Assembly (NCBI RefSeq): GCF_030817175.1
Contig: NZ_JAUSYY010000001.1
Location: forward strand, 2,666,001-2,730,000
DNA from: Agromyces ramosus
Lineage (GTDB): Bacteria > Actinomycetota > Actinomycetes > Actinomycetales > Microbacteriaceae
DNA: 64,000 nucleotides
Reading direction: 5' to 3'
Position numbers and translations under genes: made by a program. Each line of letters opens with the position of its first letter. Position 1 is the first letter of the stretch. The notes below the pieces were generated by a model. The model was given only the letters and a program-made list of their open reading frames with translations, ran no database searches and was not told the origin of the DNA. This document shows, piece by piece, positions 35,271 through 43,989 of this stretch.

Positions 35271-35303
35271 GTGCCCTCCCGCTCTGCACGAGCGGGAGGG
35301 CAC
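35271..35303 (-). terminator. Hairpin terminator after the GH84 gene
   Basis: gtgccctcccgct / agcgggagggcac form a perfect 13-bp stem with loop ctgcacg, 22 bp downstream of the GH84 stop codon and before the SDR start. It should separate the two transcripts. Confidence 0.8.
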
Positions 35304-35324
35304 CCGATTGCCCACCGGCGAGGA

Positions 35325-37682
35325 TCAGCCCGCCGCGTACACGCCGAGCTCCCAGATGGAGTAGCCCCAAGTGGTCTTGCGGTCGATGCCCTGCATCCGC
35401 ACGTACTGCACCGGCTCGTCTTCGGGGAAGGTGTAGAGGTCGAGAGCGCAGGTCGAGTCGTCGACCGTGCGAATCGTCTTCCACGTGGTGCCGTCGGTCG
35501 AGGTCTGCAGTTCGTAGGCGGTCGCGCAGGCCGCCTCCCAGTTGACCGTGATGCCGCGCACGACCGTCGGTTCTGCGAGCTTCACCTGCACCCATGAGTC
35601 GTCGCTGTACCCGGAGGCCCAACGGGTCGACGGGTCGTCGTCGTTGACGTTCTCGGGTCCGAACCGGGGGACCTCGGTGCTCGAGGCCGACGCAGTGCCG
35701 GCAGGTGCGACGTTGACGACGTCACCGGCTCCCCACATGGCGAGCGTGAACCCGATGCGGCCGTGGAAGACGTCGAGCACGCCGTCGGCGATGCGCACCT
35801 TCGCCGTGCCCCACGTGTTGTCGGGCGGGTCGACGACCACCGCTGCGGCCTGTGCCGCCGTGGCCTTCGCCGAGGCGGCGAGCTCGTCGGATGTCGCGTC
35901 GTCGCCGTCGATCCGAGCCTGCACGGCGTCGAGCAGCTGCACCGTCGACTGGCCCCAGAGGGCGGTCGCGTCGAGCCAGGGGCTCGCGTCCGACAGGAAC
36001 GCCGCGTCGGTCGGACCGGAGCGGATCGCTGCCGGGGCGTCGGCGATGGACTGGGCGTAGGCGCGGAGATCCGCCACCGCCTCGACCCGCTTATCGGCGT
36101 CCCAGCGCTCCCAGAACTCGGCGATGCGAGCGGCGAGCTCCGGCGACTGCGGCTGCCACGGCGCCCCGAAGCTCGGGGCGAGGTGGTTGAGGTCGGCGAA
36201 CACCCGCAGCGCAGCGCTTGTCGGGGCATCCTCACCGGCGATGTACTGCAGCGCCTGCGACCAGTTGTGCTCGGCGTTGTACGCTTCGTCGTTCCACGTG
36301 AAGTCGGCGACGCCGAAGATCGCGATCTTGCTCGCGGCCGCCTGGTTCATCGGGTTCGAGACGATGCCCGAGAGGTACTCGCCGAGGCCGGCCTCGCGCT
36401 TGTCGTAGGGCGCGAGGAGCAGGCGCCCGGCCGTCTGGCCGTAGTCGTTGACCGGGTAGTTGTCCCAGAGGAAGGTCGGGCCGCCGAACACGGTGGCGGC
36501 CTTCTCGGCTTGCTCGACCGTCACCTCCTGGGGCACGACGCCCTCACCGGTCCACATCACGACGATGTCCTCGTCCATTCCGCGCAGGGCCGTCTTGTAG
36601 CCCGAGTCGGTCGTGTTGTAGTACTCGGTCGGCACCATCTGCAGCGGGTACACGCCCTCGTGCGTCTCGACGAACTCCCGCTGAACGCGGTCGAGGAACG
36701 TCGCCTGGGCCACACCGGCCGTGCGCGCGCTCGGTGCGCCGAACGCCGTGCGATCGGCGTCGCAGTGCCAACGGCCGTAGTCGATGTCGTCGAGCGGGAT
36801 GTTGAAGGCACGAACCCCGAGGTCGTACATCTGCTGCAGCTTGGTCACGAGCGCCTGGTAGTCGGCGTCGCTCGAGTAGCAGACGGTGTTGCCGGGGGAG
36901 AGGGCGAACGTGAAGCGCACGTGGTTGTCGGTCGCCGTCTGCACGAGCCCGCCGAGTTCGGCCAGCTTGTCGGCCGGATACGGCTCACGCCAGCGATCAC
37001 GGTGATACGGGTCGTCCTTCGGCGCGTAGATGTAGGTGTTCGCCTTGACGTCACCATAGAACTCGAGCTGGTCGAGACGTTCCTCGTGCGTCCACGGCTC
37101 ACCGTAGAATCCCTCGATCGTTCCCCGCAGCGGCATCGACGGGGAGTCGCTGATCGAGGCGCCCGCCACGCGGAAGCCGCCGTCGTCCTTCGGGACGAAC
37201 AACTGCTCGAGCGTCTGCACCGCATAGAACTGGCCGGCCGGGTCGACACCGCCGAGTGCGATGGTGCCGAGGGGCCCTCGAGCTGCGTCGGCCCGGACCG
37301 CATAGCCCTCGGCATGGGACGGCACCTCCGTCGCGCCGAGCGTGGAGCTGATGTCGGCCCGGGAAGCTGCGCCGAGCTGGATCGTGAGTGGCGCCCGGCC
37401 TGAGGCGCTGGCTCGCTCGTCGATACGGTCGACGCCGTGCTCGTCGAGGGTCGCTCGCAGCGCTGACAGGGCACTGGGGTCGGTGCCGGCGTCGACGACG
37501 ACTTCGACGCGCCCCGGCACGGTGATGTCGGAACCGGCCCGAGTCATCGACTGCGGTGTCGGACTCACCGCCGGCAGGGCACCGGCTGGAGGGGCCGCCG
37601 CCGCCGGGAGCGGAACGAGTGCTCCGGCAAGCGCGACGGCGCAGATTCCTGCCGAAGCCAGCGTCTTCCGTATTGATTGCAT
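35325..37682 (-). CDS. Secreted GH84 beta-N-acetylglucosaminidase with F5/8 type C domain
   Basis: 785 residues. ATG 37682 follows GGAGG at 5 nt; the signal peptide is MQSIRKTLASAGICAVALAG ... AAAA. An N-terminal GH20b-like domain (45-180) leads to a GH84 TIM barrel opening GTIEGFYGEPWTHEERLDQL (187-206). The adjacent catalytic aspartates are Asp298-Asp299 in FNIPLDDIDYG. The end (about 650-785) is a discoidin/F5/8C sugar-binding domain (FGPENVNDDDPSTRWASGYS, WGYSIWELGVY). It should remove terminal beta-linked GlcNAc outside the cell. An operator-like palindrome lies 46 bp upstream. Confidence 0.92.
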   Translation of the reverse strand: MQSIRKTLASAGICAVALAGALVPLPAAAAPPAGALPAVSPTPQSMTRAGSDITVPGRVEVVVDAGTDPSALSALRATLDEHGVDRIDERASASGRAPLTIQLGAASRADISSTLGATEVPSHAEGYAVRADAARGPLGTIALGGVDPAGQFYAVQTLEQLFVPKDDGGFRVAGASISDSPSMPLRGTIEGFYGEPWTHEERLDQLEFYGDVKANTYIYAPKDDPYHRDRWREPYPADKLAELGGLVQTATDNHVRFTFALSPGNTVCYSSDADYQALVTKLQQMYDLGVRAFNIPLDDIDYGRWHCDADRTAFGAPSARTAGVAQATFLDRVQREFVETHEGVYPLQMVPTEYYNTTDSGYKTALRGMDEDIVVMWTGEGVVPQEVTVEQAEKAATVFGGPTFLWDNYPVNDYGQTAGRLLLAPYDKREAGLGEYLSGIVSNPMNQAAASKIAIFGVADFTWNDEAYNAEHNWSQALQYIAGEDAPTSAALRVFADLNHLAPSFGAPWQPQSPELAARIAEFWERWDADKRVEAVADLRAYAQSIADAPAAIRSGPTDAAFLSDASPWLDATALWGQSTVQLLDAVQARIDGDDATSDELAASAKATAAQAAAVVVDPPDNTWGTAKVRIADGVLDVFHGRIGFTLAMWGAGDVVNVAPAGTASASSTEVPRFGPENVNDDDPSTRWASGYSDDSWVQVKLAEPTVVRGITVNWEAACATAYELQTSTDGTTWKTIRTVDDSTCALDLYTFPEDEPVQYVRMQGIDRKTTWGYSIWELGVYAAG

Positions 37683-37727
37683 CATTGCCTCCAACTATCT
37701 CGACGACCCTCGTGACAACTTCGTTAA

Positions 37728-37750
37728 CTTTGTTAACCCAGTAAACTAAG
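37728..37750. promoter_or_regulatory. Candidate operator upstream of the GH84 gene
   Basis: CTTTGTTAAC-CCA-GTAAACTAAG is an inverted repeat with 8 of 10 arm positions paired, preceded by a further CGTTAAC (37722-37728). The AT-rich GTTAAC/GTAAAC pattern resembles ROK- or LacI-type sugar-repressor sites, but no such regulator is in the window. Confidence 0.55.
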
Positions 37751-37866
37751 TGAATACGAAACTAGGCGATGCCATGGGATGCGTCAAGAGACCGGCCACG
37801 CCGGCTGCTCGCCGCGAGCGGCGACGGAGGGTGACATCCAGCCAGGAAGGGAGGAGGCTGGGGCGC

Positions 37867-38400
37867 ATGGGAAGGGTGACGATTTCATTCGAGATGACAC
37901 TCGACGGGGTGTTCGACCAGATGGAGCAGTGGTTCGATCCAGAGGACCCGGGGGTGCAGCGGGCCTCCGACGCGCTCGTGTTCGGTGCCGACGCGGTGCT
38001 CCTCGGCCGGGAGAGCTACGAGTTCTTCCGCGAGTACTGGCCCGCGCAGACCGATGACCGCGGCTTCGCGGCGCATTACAACGCGCTCCCGAAGTTCGTC
38101 GCGTCGACGACCTTGTCGGGCCCGCTCGACTGGAACGCGACGCTCATCGAGGGCGACGTGGCCGAGGCGGTGAGGAGCCTGCGCGAGCGGTACGAGTCGA
38201 TCATCTCGCACGGCTACGGCGGGCTGGCGGCCACGCTCGTCGACGCCGGCCTGGTCGACGAGATCCACGCCGGCATCCATCCGTTCATCGTGGGCAATGC
38301 CCGAGACCGGCTGCGCACGCCGCATCCGGTCAGCCTGCGACTGCTCGATGCGCAGACCTACGACTCGGGCATCATCGCCGCGAGGTACGCGCCGGCATAA
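37867..38400 (+). CDS. Dihydrofolate reductase family protein (RibD C-terminal type)
   Basis: 177 residues: VTISFEMTLDGVFDQMEQWF start, LVFGADAVLLGRESYEFFREYW, PKFVASTTL, ISHGYGGLAATLVDAGLVDEI and FIVGNA are the landmarks of the RibD_C/DHFR-like family. NAD(P)H-dependent reductase fold; true folate activity is unlikely in this subfamily. ATG 37867 has a GGGAGGAGG purine run upstream. A second family member lies at 43.99 kb. Confidence 0.87.
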   Translation: MGRVTISFEMTLDGVFDQMEQWFDPEDPGVQRASDALVFGADAVLLGRESYEFFREYWPAQTDDRGFAAHYNALPKFVASTTLSGPLDWNATLIEGDVAEAVRSLRERYESIISHGYGGLAATLVDAGLVDEIHAGIHPFIVGNARDRLRTPHPVSLRLLDAQTYDSGIIAARYAPA

Positions 38401-38443
38401 CGAGCTGCGGGGACTCCGAGGCATCCGCTCGGGCATCGCCATC

Positions 38444-38449
38444 TAGCAT
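38444..38449 (+). promoter_or_regulatory. Leaderless -10 element of the TerC gene
   Basis: TAGCAT, six bases, then GTG 38456, with no ribosome-binding site. Confidence 0.6.
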
Positions 38450-38455
38450 GAGCGG

Positions 38456-39349
38456 GTGGACTTCTCACTGACCTTCACCCCCGACCTCATCGCCGTCTTC
38501 GTGACGCTGTTCGTGCTCGAGATCGTGCTCGGCGTCGACAACGTCATCTTCATCTCGATCCTCGCGTCGAAGCTGCCCAAAGAGCAGCAGGCCCGCGCAC
38601 GCAACCTCGGGCTCACCCTGGCCATGGTGATCCGGGTGGTGCTCGTGTTCTTCGCCGGCTGGATCATCACGCTGAAAGACGACGTCGTCGAGCTCTTCGG
38701 CATGGGCTTCTCGGTGAAGGACTTCATCCTGATCGCCGGTGGGCTGTTCCTCGTCTACAAGGCGGTCACCGAGATCCACCACAAGCTCGAGGGAGCCGAG
38801 GAGGAGCACGGCGCGGCGCCCAAGAAGATCACCTTCGCCTCGGTGCTCGCGCAGATCCTCGCGCTCGACATCGTCTTCTCGCTCGACTCGGTCATCACGG
38901 CCGTCGGCATGACCGAGAACCTCGTCGTCATCGTCACCGTCGTCGTGCTCTCGTTCGGCATCATGCTGTTCGCGGCGCGGTTCATCTTCACGTTCGTGAA
39001 CCGCCACCCCACGGTGAAGATGCTCGCCCTGTCGTTCCTCCTGCTGATCGGCGTGTTCCTCATCGCCGAGGGCTTCGGCGTGCACATCGACAAGGCGCTC
39101 ATCTACGCGCCGATGGCGTTCGCCATCCTCGTCGAGGCACTCAACCTCATCGCCTCCGCACGCAAGGCGAAGCGCGAGCACCGGCGTCAGCAGGCCGTGC
39201 AGTTGCGCCCGGAGTACCCCGACGTCGACGAGTCCGTCGCGGTGTCGGCCGCGCTCTCGACGGGTGCGGGCCGGGGCTCGGTCGGCCTCTCGAACCGCCC
39301 GGTCGAGGGCGAAGCGGATGTCTCGGAGGAGCGCGCCGGGCTCGGCTGA
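38456..39349 (+). CDS. TerC-family integral membrane protein
   Basis: 297 residues, about seven TM helices. The TerC signatures are present in both halves: LEIVLGVDNVIFISILASKL (Asp in TM1-2) and ILALDIVFSLDSVITAVGM, followed by MALSF-like LALSFLLLIGVFLIAEGFG. The C-terminal 60 residues are charged and disordered. TerC/Alx-family proteins are implicated in Mn2+ efflux and metal loading of exported proteins. GTG 38456, leaderless. No metal-responsive riboswitch is visible in front. Convergent with the next gene, 7 bp away. Confidence 0.92.
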   Translation: MDFSLTFTPDLIAVFVTLFVLEIVLGVDNVIFISILASKLPKEQQARARNLGLTLAMVIRVVLVFFAGWIITLKDDVVELFGMGFSVKDFILIAGGLFLVYKAVTEIHHKLEGAEEEHGAAPKKITFASVLAQILALDIVFSLDSVITAVGMTENLVVIVTVVVLSFGIMLFAARFIFTFVNRHPTVKMLALSFLLLIGVFLIAEGFGVHIDKALIYAPMAFAILVEALNLIASARKAKREHRRQQAVQLRPEYPDVDESVAVSAALSTGAGRGSVGLSNRPVEGEADVSEERAGLG

Positions 39350-39356
39350 GCGCCGT

Positions 39357-41345
39357 CTATTCGTCCTGCTGAGCCGTCTGCGGCTTCAGGCGCCCCGCGA
39401 CATAGCCGCGCTGGATCGGATCCGCCCAGTAGTTGCCGTGGTTCGCGGGCCGGTTCCATGCGCGGATGTCGCGGAGTTCCTCCTGGTCCATCTGCACGTT
39501 CATCGACTTCTCGCCCCAGGGCGGGTCGTCGAGCGGATCATCACGGAAGGCGGCCTCGGTGATCGGCGTCGCGACGGGATCCGTCTCGCGCCAGAAGTTC
39601 GCCCACCCGGCTGAATGGTCTCTGACCCTCCCGAAGAACGTCGCATCGAAGTACGCGGGAAAGAAATGCGCGTAGAGGGAGTACAACGGTGACCCGCAGG
39701 TGACGAGGTCGACCTTCCGTTCCGGGGTGCCATGCACGCCCACGAACCACGCCGCGATGACCGAGCCCTGCGAGTGCCCGGCGAGGAGCACGCGGCGGCC
39801 CTCGAGCTGGCTCAGTTCGTCCCTGATCCCGTTCAGCACCGGTGCACGGTAGGACCGCCCGGAGAGCGGGTGCCAGCGCACCGGCCAGAATCCGATGATG
39901 TCGGCGACGGTCGATCCGAGGCGGCGCGCCGTGCCGTTGAAGAACAGGAAGAGGACGACCACGATCGCGCCCGCATGGGCCACGAGCACGACCGCGAGGG
40001 TCGAGCCGGCCCCACCGCGGGCCCTCCAGAGCGCGAGGAGCACGAAGAGGCCGGTCCAGAGCAGCCAGGCGATCACGACCGTGACACCGAGCCGTGAGGG
40101 GATGCTCGCGACGAGACGATGCGTGTACCGCCACACGTCGACGAGTCGAAGGGATGCCGGTGCGCCGGCCTTGCCCGCGCCGACCAGGTTGGTGAGCCCG
40201 AAGGTGACCGCGAAGACGAGCAGGCCGAGCACGGCCAAGCCGGCGAAGCTGTTCGGCAGCCACTCGCCGCTGGCGACGTCGCAGCCCAGATCCGCTCCCC
40301 GCACGTACGTGCGTCCACCCCGGAGGCCGGTGGCACGGTCGAACCAGCCGAAGAGGTCGAACCGGTCGAGGTACGTCAGGATCCACTCGATCGCGAGGCG
40401 AAGGGACCCGCCGAGCGCATGCATCAGCCCCATCGCCGCCGAGAGCGCCATGGCCGCGCCGGCGAGTTCGGTTCGCTTCGGGGTCTCCCTGCGCCCGAAC
40501 GAGAGGGCGACGAGCACGAGTGCGATGATGCCGGTGAGCAGCACCGATCCGACGATCCAGCTGTTGACCGGATTCACGTAGGTGTCGAAGGACGGGTCGG
40601 TGGCGGCACGCCGACAGAACTCCTCGGCGGCCATCCGGTCCGATGGGTCGTGCGGCCGCGGATACGTGAACAGCGCGAGGTATTCGGGCGATGGCACCCG
40701 CAAACGGGTCGGCGGAAAGGCCACGACCAGCGCGCCGGCGACGAGCACCGAGAGGACGTGCAGCCCCGTCAGCCAGAAGTTGACCCCGCGCTCGCCGTCA
40801 CCCACTCCTCCGACCTGCCGGCGGGCCCTCCAACGGCGGTGCAGGTACGCGTGACGGATGACGATGCTGATCGCGTAGGCCACGAAGACGAAGATCACCG
40901 TCCATTGCCCGATGCCTTCGCGACCACCCGCCGCGAGGTAGTCGAGCACCGTCTCGGCGATCAGGAGCAACCAGAACAGTCCCGTGAGCGTCGCCAGCAG
41001 ACCGACCAGGTTCACGCAGACGACGAGAGCGAGGTTCTTCGCCGATGGCGTGACACCCTCGCGCGCGTCGGCCATCTGGCCGGCGACGTTGACGAGAGAG
41101 AATGGCAGCGCCGCGAACCAGATGGCGCCGCGGGCGTGCCGACGTGATGTGCGCGACCAGTTGAGCAACCGGAGTTCATGGCTGCTCGGAAGCTCGGGCG
41201 CGAGCATCGTGTCGGGTCCGCGGGGAAACCTCGATGCGACCACGGGTCCGCTGCCGATCGAGTCCATCGGCCGATGGTCGCCCATGCCGTGGATCCGTAT
41301 CTCAACGCCGAGCGCGGAGTCCTCCGCGTCCCTCGCGGCCGTCAT
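39357..41345 (-). CDS. Integral membrane protein with alpha/beta-hydrolase domain
   Basis: 662 residues. The N-terminus begins VEIRIHGMGDHRP, the oxyanion-like HG motif of a lipase/hydrolase domain. At least seven hydrophobic segments follow (for example LALVVCVNLVGLLATLTGLF; FVFVAYAISIVI). The C-terminal part has the nucleophile elbow VLLAGHSQGSVIAAWFVG (GxSxG). The hydrolase fold thus seems split by a large membrane insert. Such proteins are common in actinobacteria and uncharacterised; lipid or ester hydrolysis at the membrane is inferred. ATG 41345. Divergent from the second ECF41 gene. Confidence 0.8.
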   Translation of the reverse strand: MTAARDAEDSALGVEIRIHGMGDHRPMDSIGSGPVVASRFPRGPDTMLAPELPSSHELRLLNWSRTSRRHARGAIWFAALPFSLVNVAGQMADAREGVTPSAKNLALVVCVNLVGLLATLTGLFWLLLIAETVLDYLAAGGREGIGQWTVIFVFVAYAISIVIRHAYLHRRWRARRQVGGVGDGERGVNFWLTGLHVLSVLVAGALVVAFPPTRLRVPSPEYLALFTYPRPHDPSDRMAAEEFCRRAATDPSFDTYVNPVNSWIVGSVLLTGIIALVLVALSFGRRETPKRTELAGAAMALSAAMGLMHALGGSLRLAIEWILTYLDRFDLFGWFDRATGLRGGRTYVRGADLGCDVASGEWLPNSFAGLAVLGLLVFAVTFGLTNLVGAGKAGAPASLRLVDVWRYTHRLVASIPSRLGVTVVIAWLLWTGLFVLLALWRARGGAGSTLAVVLVAHAGAIVVVLFLFFNGTARRLGSTVADIIGFWPVRWHPLSGRSYRAPVLNGIRDELSQLEGRRVLLAGHSQGSVIAAWFVGVHGTPERKVDLVTCGSPLYSLYAHFFPAYFDATFFGRVRDHSAGWANFWRETDPVATPITEAAFRDDPLDDPPWGEKSMNVQMDQEELRDIRAWNRPANHGNYWADPIQRGYVAGRLKPQTAQQDE

Positions 41346-41462
41346 GTGGCGAGCGTAGTGCGTGGGCGCCGCCGGCCACTGCCTCCAGTCCGGGGGTGCC
41401 GCACGACGCGTCCGCTTGGCAAGAGGTCGGGCCCGAAGAAGCAACGCGGCAGCAGGCCGTCG

Positions 41463-41468
41463 TAGGCT
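41463..41468 (+). promoter_or_regulatory. Leaderless -10 element of the second ECF41 gene
   Basis: TAGGCT, seven bases, then ATG 41476. This is a housekeeping-type box; no TGTCACA element is seen upstream, in contrast with the ECF41 gene at 8.0 kb. Confidence 0.55.
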
Positions 41469-41475
41469 CGGTAGC

Positions 41476-42351
41476 ATGACCGACGATCCCTTCGTCACCC
41501 ACCGCAGCCTGCTCTTCACGGTCGCCTACGAGATGCTCGGCTCGGCGGCCGACGCCGAAGACGTGCTGCAGGAATCCTGGCTGCGATGGGCGGATGCCGC
41601 ACAGGAGCAGGTGCGCGACCCGCGCGCGTACCTCGTTCGCATCGTCACGCGCCAGGCGCTGAATCACCTGCGCACGGTGTCGCGCCGCCGCGAGTCGTAC
41701 GTGGGGGAGTGGCTGCCCGAGCCGCTGCTCACGATGCCGGATGTCGCCGACGACGTCGAGCTGGCCGAGAGCGTCTCGATCGCGATGCTGACCGTGCTCG
41801 AGACGCTCGGGCCGACCGAGCGCGCGGTCTTCGTGCTGCGCGAGGTGTTCGACGTTCCGTACGACGAGATCGCGGTCGCCGTCGACAAGTCGCCGGCGGC
41901 GGTGCGGCAGATCGCGCACCGGGCGAAAGACCATGTCGCCGCTCGGCGGCCGCGCATGGAGGTGGAGCGTTCGGAGCACGCCGAGGCGGTCGAGCGATTC
42001 GTGGCCGCGCTGAACACGGGCGACGTGCAGGGGCTCATGGACGTGCTCGCGCCCGACGTGGTGTCGGTCGCCGACGGCGGTGGCAAGGTGCGGGGTGCCG
42101 CGCTTCGCCCGATCATCGGCGCCGACCGCATCGCGAGGTACCTGGTCGGCGGGCTCGCGAAGTACCCCGGCCGGTACTTCGCCGCGCCGGCGTGGGTGAA
42201 CGGGCAGCCGGGTATCCGGGTCGAACTCGACGGGCGGATGGCGGGGGTCGTGAGCCTGAGCGTCGAGCACGGGCGGATCACCCGCATCTACTCGATGGCG
42301 AACCCCGAGAAGTTGGGCTGGATGGGGGCGGCCGCCGAGTTGGCGCGGTGA
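41476..42351 (+). CDS. sigJ: Second ECF41-type sigma factor (SigJ-like)
   Basis: 291 residues. Region 2 (LLFTVAYEMLGSAADAEDVLQESWLRWAD) and region 4 (TERAVFVLREVFDVPYDEIA, SPAAVRQIAHRAKDHV) are joined by the WLPEP linker. The C-terminal SnoaL-like domain has DGGGK and ends ANPEKL, close to the NPDKL consensus. It is therefore a complete, self-regulated ECF41 factor, paralogous to the one at 7.1-8.0 kb. No ECF41 promoter or oxidoreductase target sits directly next to it; neighbours are the membrane hydrolase (divergent) and the ECF42 operon (convergent). Confidence 0.92.
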   Translation: MTDDPFVTHRSLLFTVAYEMLGSAADAEDVLQESWLRWADAAQEQVRDPRAYLVRIVTRQALNHLRTVSRRRESYVGEWLPEPLLTMPDVADDVELAESVSIAMLTVLETLGPTERAVFVLREVFDVPYDEIAVAVDKSPAAVRQIAHRAKDHVAARRPRMEVERSEHAEAVERFVAALNTGDVQGLMDVLAPDVVSVADGGGKVRGAALRPIIGADRIARYLVGGLAKYPGRYFAAPAWVNGQPGIRVELDGRMAGVVSLSVEHGRITRIYSMANPEKLGWMGAAAELAR

Positions 42352-42380
42352 GACGAGCGCGGGCGACGCCGGCACCCCAC

Positions 42381-43613
42381 TCAGGAGAGCTCGTCGCGAC
42401 GGCGTGACAGGTAGGCGGTCTCGGCGGTGTTGCCCGCGAGCGCGATGGCCCGGTCGTATGCCGTGCGCGCCTCCTCGCGGCGTTCCAGTCTGCGCAGCAG
42501 CTCGGCGCGAGTGGCGTGGAAGGCGTGATACCCGTCGAGCGCGTTGCCGAGGGGGTCGATGACCTCCAGCGCGGCATCCGGACCCTCGAGCTCTGCGACC
42601 GCGATGCCGCGGTTGAGCGCGACGATCGGCGAGGGATCGAGGCGGACCAGCTGGTCGTAGAGGGCGACGACCTGCGACCAGTCGGTGTCGCGGGCGTCGA
42701 GTGCGTCGGTGTGCACGGCGTTGATCGCCGCGAGCAGCTGGTAGCGACCAGGAGGGGCACCGGAGTCCAGGCGGTCGCGCACGAGCCGGTGCCCCTCGGC
42801 GATCAGTGCCTCGTCCCATGCGCCTCGGTCCTGCTCGCCGAGCGGGACGAGCTCGCCGTCGGCTGAGACGCGGGCGGGGCGACGAGCCTCCGTGAGGAGC
42901 ATCACGGCGAGCAGTCCGGCCACCTCGCCGTCATCGGGCAGCAGCGTGCGGATCAGGCGCGTCAACCGGATCGCCTCGGCGGTCAGGTCGGCGCGCACTG
43001 GGTCGGTGTCGGAGCCCGTCGCCAGGTAGCCCTCGTTGAACACGAGGAACAGCACGGCCAGCACGCCGCTGATGCGCGCCGGCAGGTCTCGCGTGTACGG
43101 CACCCGGTAGGGGATGCCCGCCGCCGCGATCTTGCCCTTCGCGCGGGTGATGCGCTGTCCCATGGTGCTCTCCTGCACGAGGAAGCCGCGGGCGATCTCG
43201 GGCACGGTCAGGCCCCCGACCATGCGCAGCGTCAGCGCCACGCGTGCTTCCATCGCCAGCGCGGGGTGACAGCAGGTGAAGATCAGCCGGAGCCGGTCGT
43301 CGTCGATGGCGCCGAGCGGCTCGGGCGGGTCGTCGTCGGTCAGCATCAGCGCCTCCCGGTGCTTGTCGACGCGCTTGTGCTCGCGCCGGATCCGGTCGAT
43401 CGCCTTGTGATTGGCGGTCGTGGTGAGCCACGCACCGGGGTTCGGCGGGACCCCGTCGGCGGGCCACCGCTCGACCGCGGTCGCGAACGCCTCGGCTGCG
43501 GCCTCCTCGGCGATGTCGAGGTCGCTGAAGCGCTTGGCGAGTGAGGCGACCACCCGTGCCCACTCCTCGTGGTGGGCACGGGTGATCGCCGCGCGCGCGT
43601 CGATCGGGCTCAC
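42381..43613 (-). CDS. ECF42-type sigma factor with TPR extension (DUF6596)
   Basis: 410 residues. Sigma regions 2 and 4 occupy the first 180 residues (EEAAAEAFATAVERWPADGVPPNPGAWLTTTANHKAIDRIR; PEIARGFLVQESTMGQRITRAK). The C-terminal 220 residues are the DUF6596/TPR-like extension (RYQLLAAINAVHTDA, LNRGIAVAELEGPDAAL, YLSRRRDEL) required for activity in this group. It overlaps the upstream YCII gene by 4 nt (ATGA), the classical ECF42-DGPF gene pair. Both are probably co-transcribed with the DHFR-like gene further upstream. Confidence 0.92.
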   Translation of the reverse strand: MSPIDARAAITRAHHEEWARVVASLAKRFSDLDIAEEAAAEAFATAVERWPADGVPPNPGAWLTTTANHKAIDRIRREHKRVDKHREALMLTDDDPPEPLGAIDDDRLRLIFTCCHPALAMEARVALTLRMVGGLTVPEIARGFLVQESTMGQRITRAKGKIAAAGIPYRVPYTRDLPARISGVLAVLFLVFNEGYLATGSDTDPVRADLTAEAIRLTRLIRTLLPDDGEVAGLLAVMLLTEARRPARVSADGELVPLGEQDRGAWDEALIAEGHRLVRDRLDSGAPPGRYQLLAAINAVHTDALDARDTDWSQVVALYDQLVRLDPSPIVALNRGIAVAELEGPDAALEVIDPLGNALDGYHAFHATRAELLRRLERREEARTAYDRAIALAGNTAETAYLSRRRDELS

Positions 43614-43939
43614 GCGGCCAGGATCGGTCGCACCTCGAGCCGGCGGTTGCAGGCCTTCGACCCCTCGGCCATGAGGCCGAGCGCGACGTCGAGGTCGGGG
43701 GCGTCGATGATCCAGAAGCCGGCCATGTGCTCCTTCGACTCGATGAAGGGTCCGTCGGTGAACACCGGGTGCTCGCCTCGGCCGTCGATGACCGTCGACG
43801 TGCTCGGCGCGGCGAGACCGGCCGCGAACACCCAGTGGCCACCCGCCCGGAGGCGGTCGTTGAAGTGGTCGATCGCCACCATCTCCTCGGGGGTGCCGGA
43901 GTTGCTCCGGTCGTCGATCACGGAAACCAGGTACTGCAT
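43610..43939 (-). CDS. YciI/DGPF-domain protein
   Basis: 109 residues: MQYLVSVIDDRSN start, DGRGEHPVFTDGPFIESKEHMAGFWIIDAP carries the DGPF motif, and CNRRLEVRPI closes the ferredoxin-like fold. DGPF proteins are encoded with ECF42 sigma factors and are considered their targets or partners; the biochemical role is unknown. GGAGG lies 7 nt before ATG 43939. Confidence 0.9.
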   Translation of the reverse strand: MQYLVSVIDDRSNSGTPEEMVAIDHFNDRLRAGGHWVFAAGLAAPSTSTVIDGRGEHPVFTDGPFIESKEHMAGFWIIDAPDLDVALGLMAEGSKACNRRLEVRPILAA

Positions 43940-43989
43940 CTCACACCTCCACGATGGGGTTCACGGCCATCTTGCTCCTGTGCTGCCGG

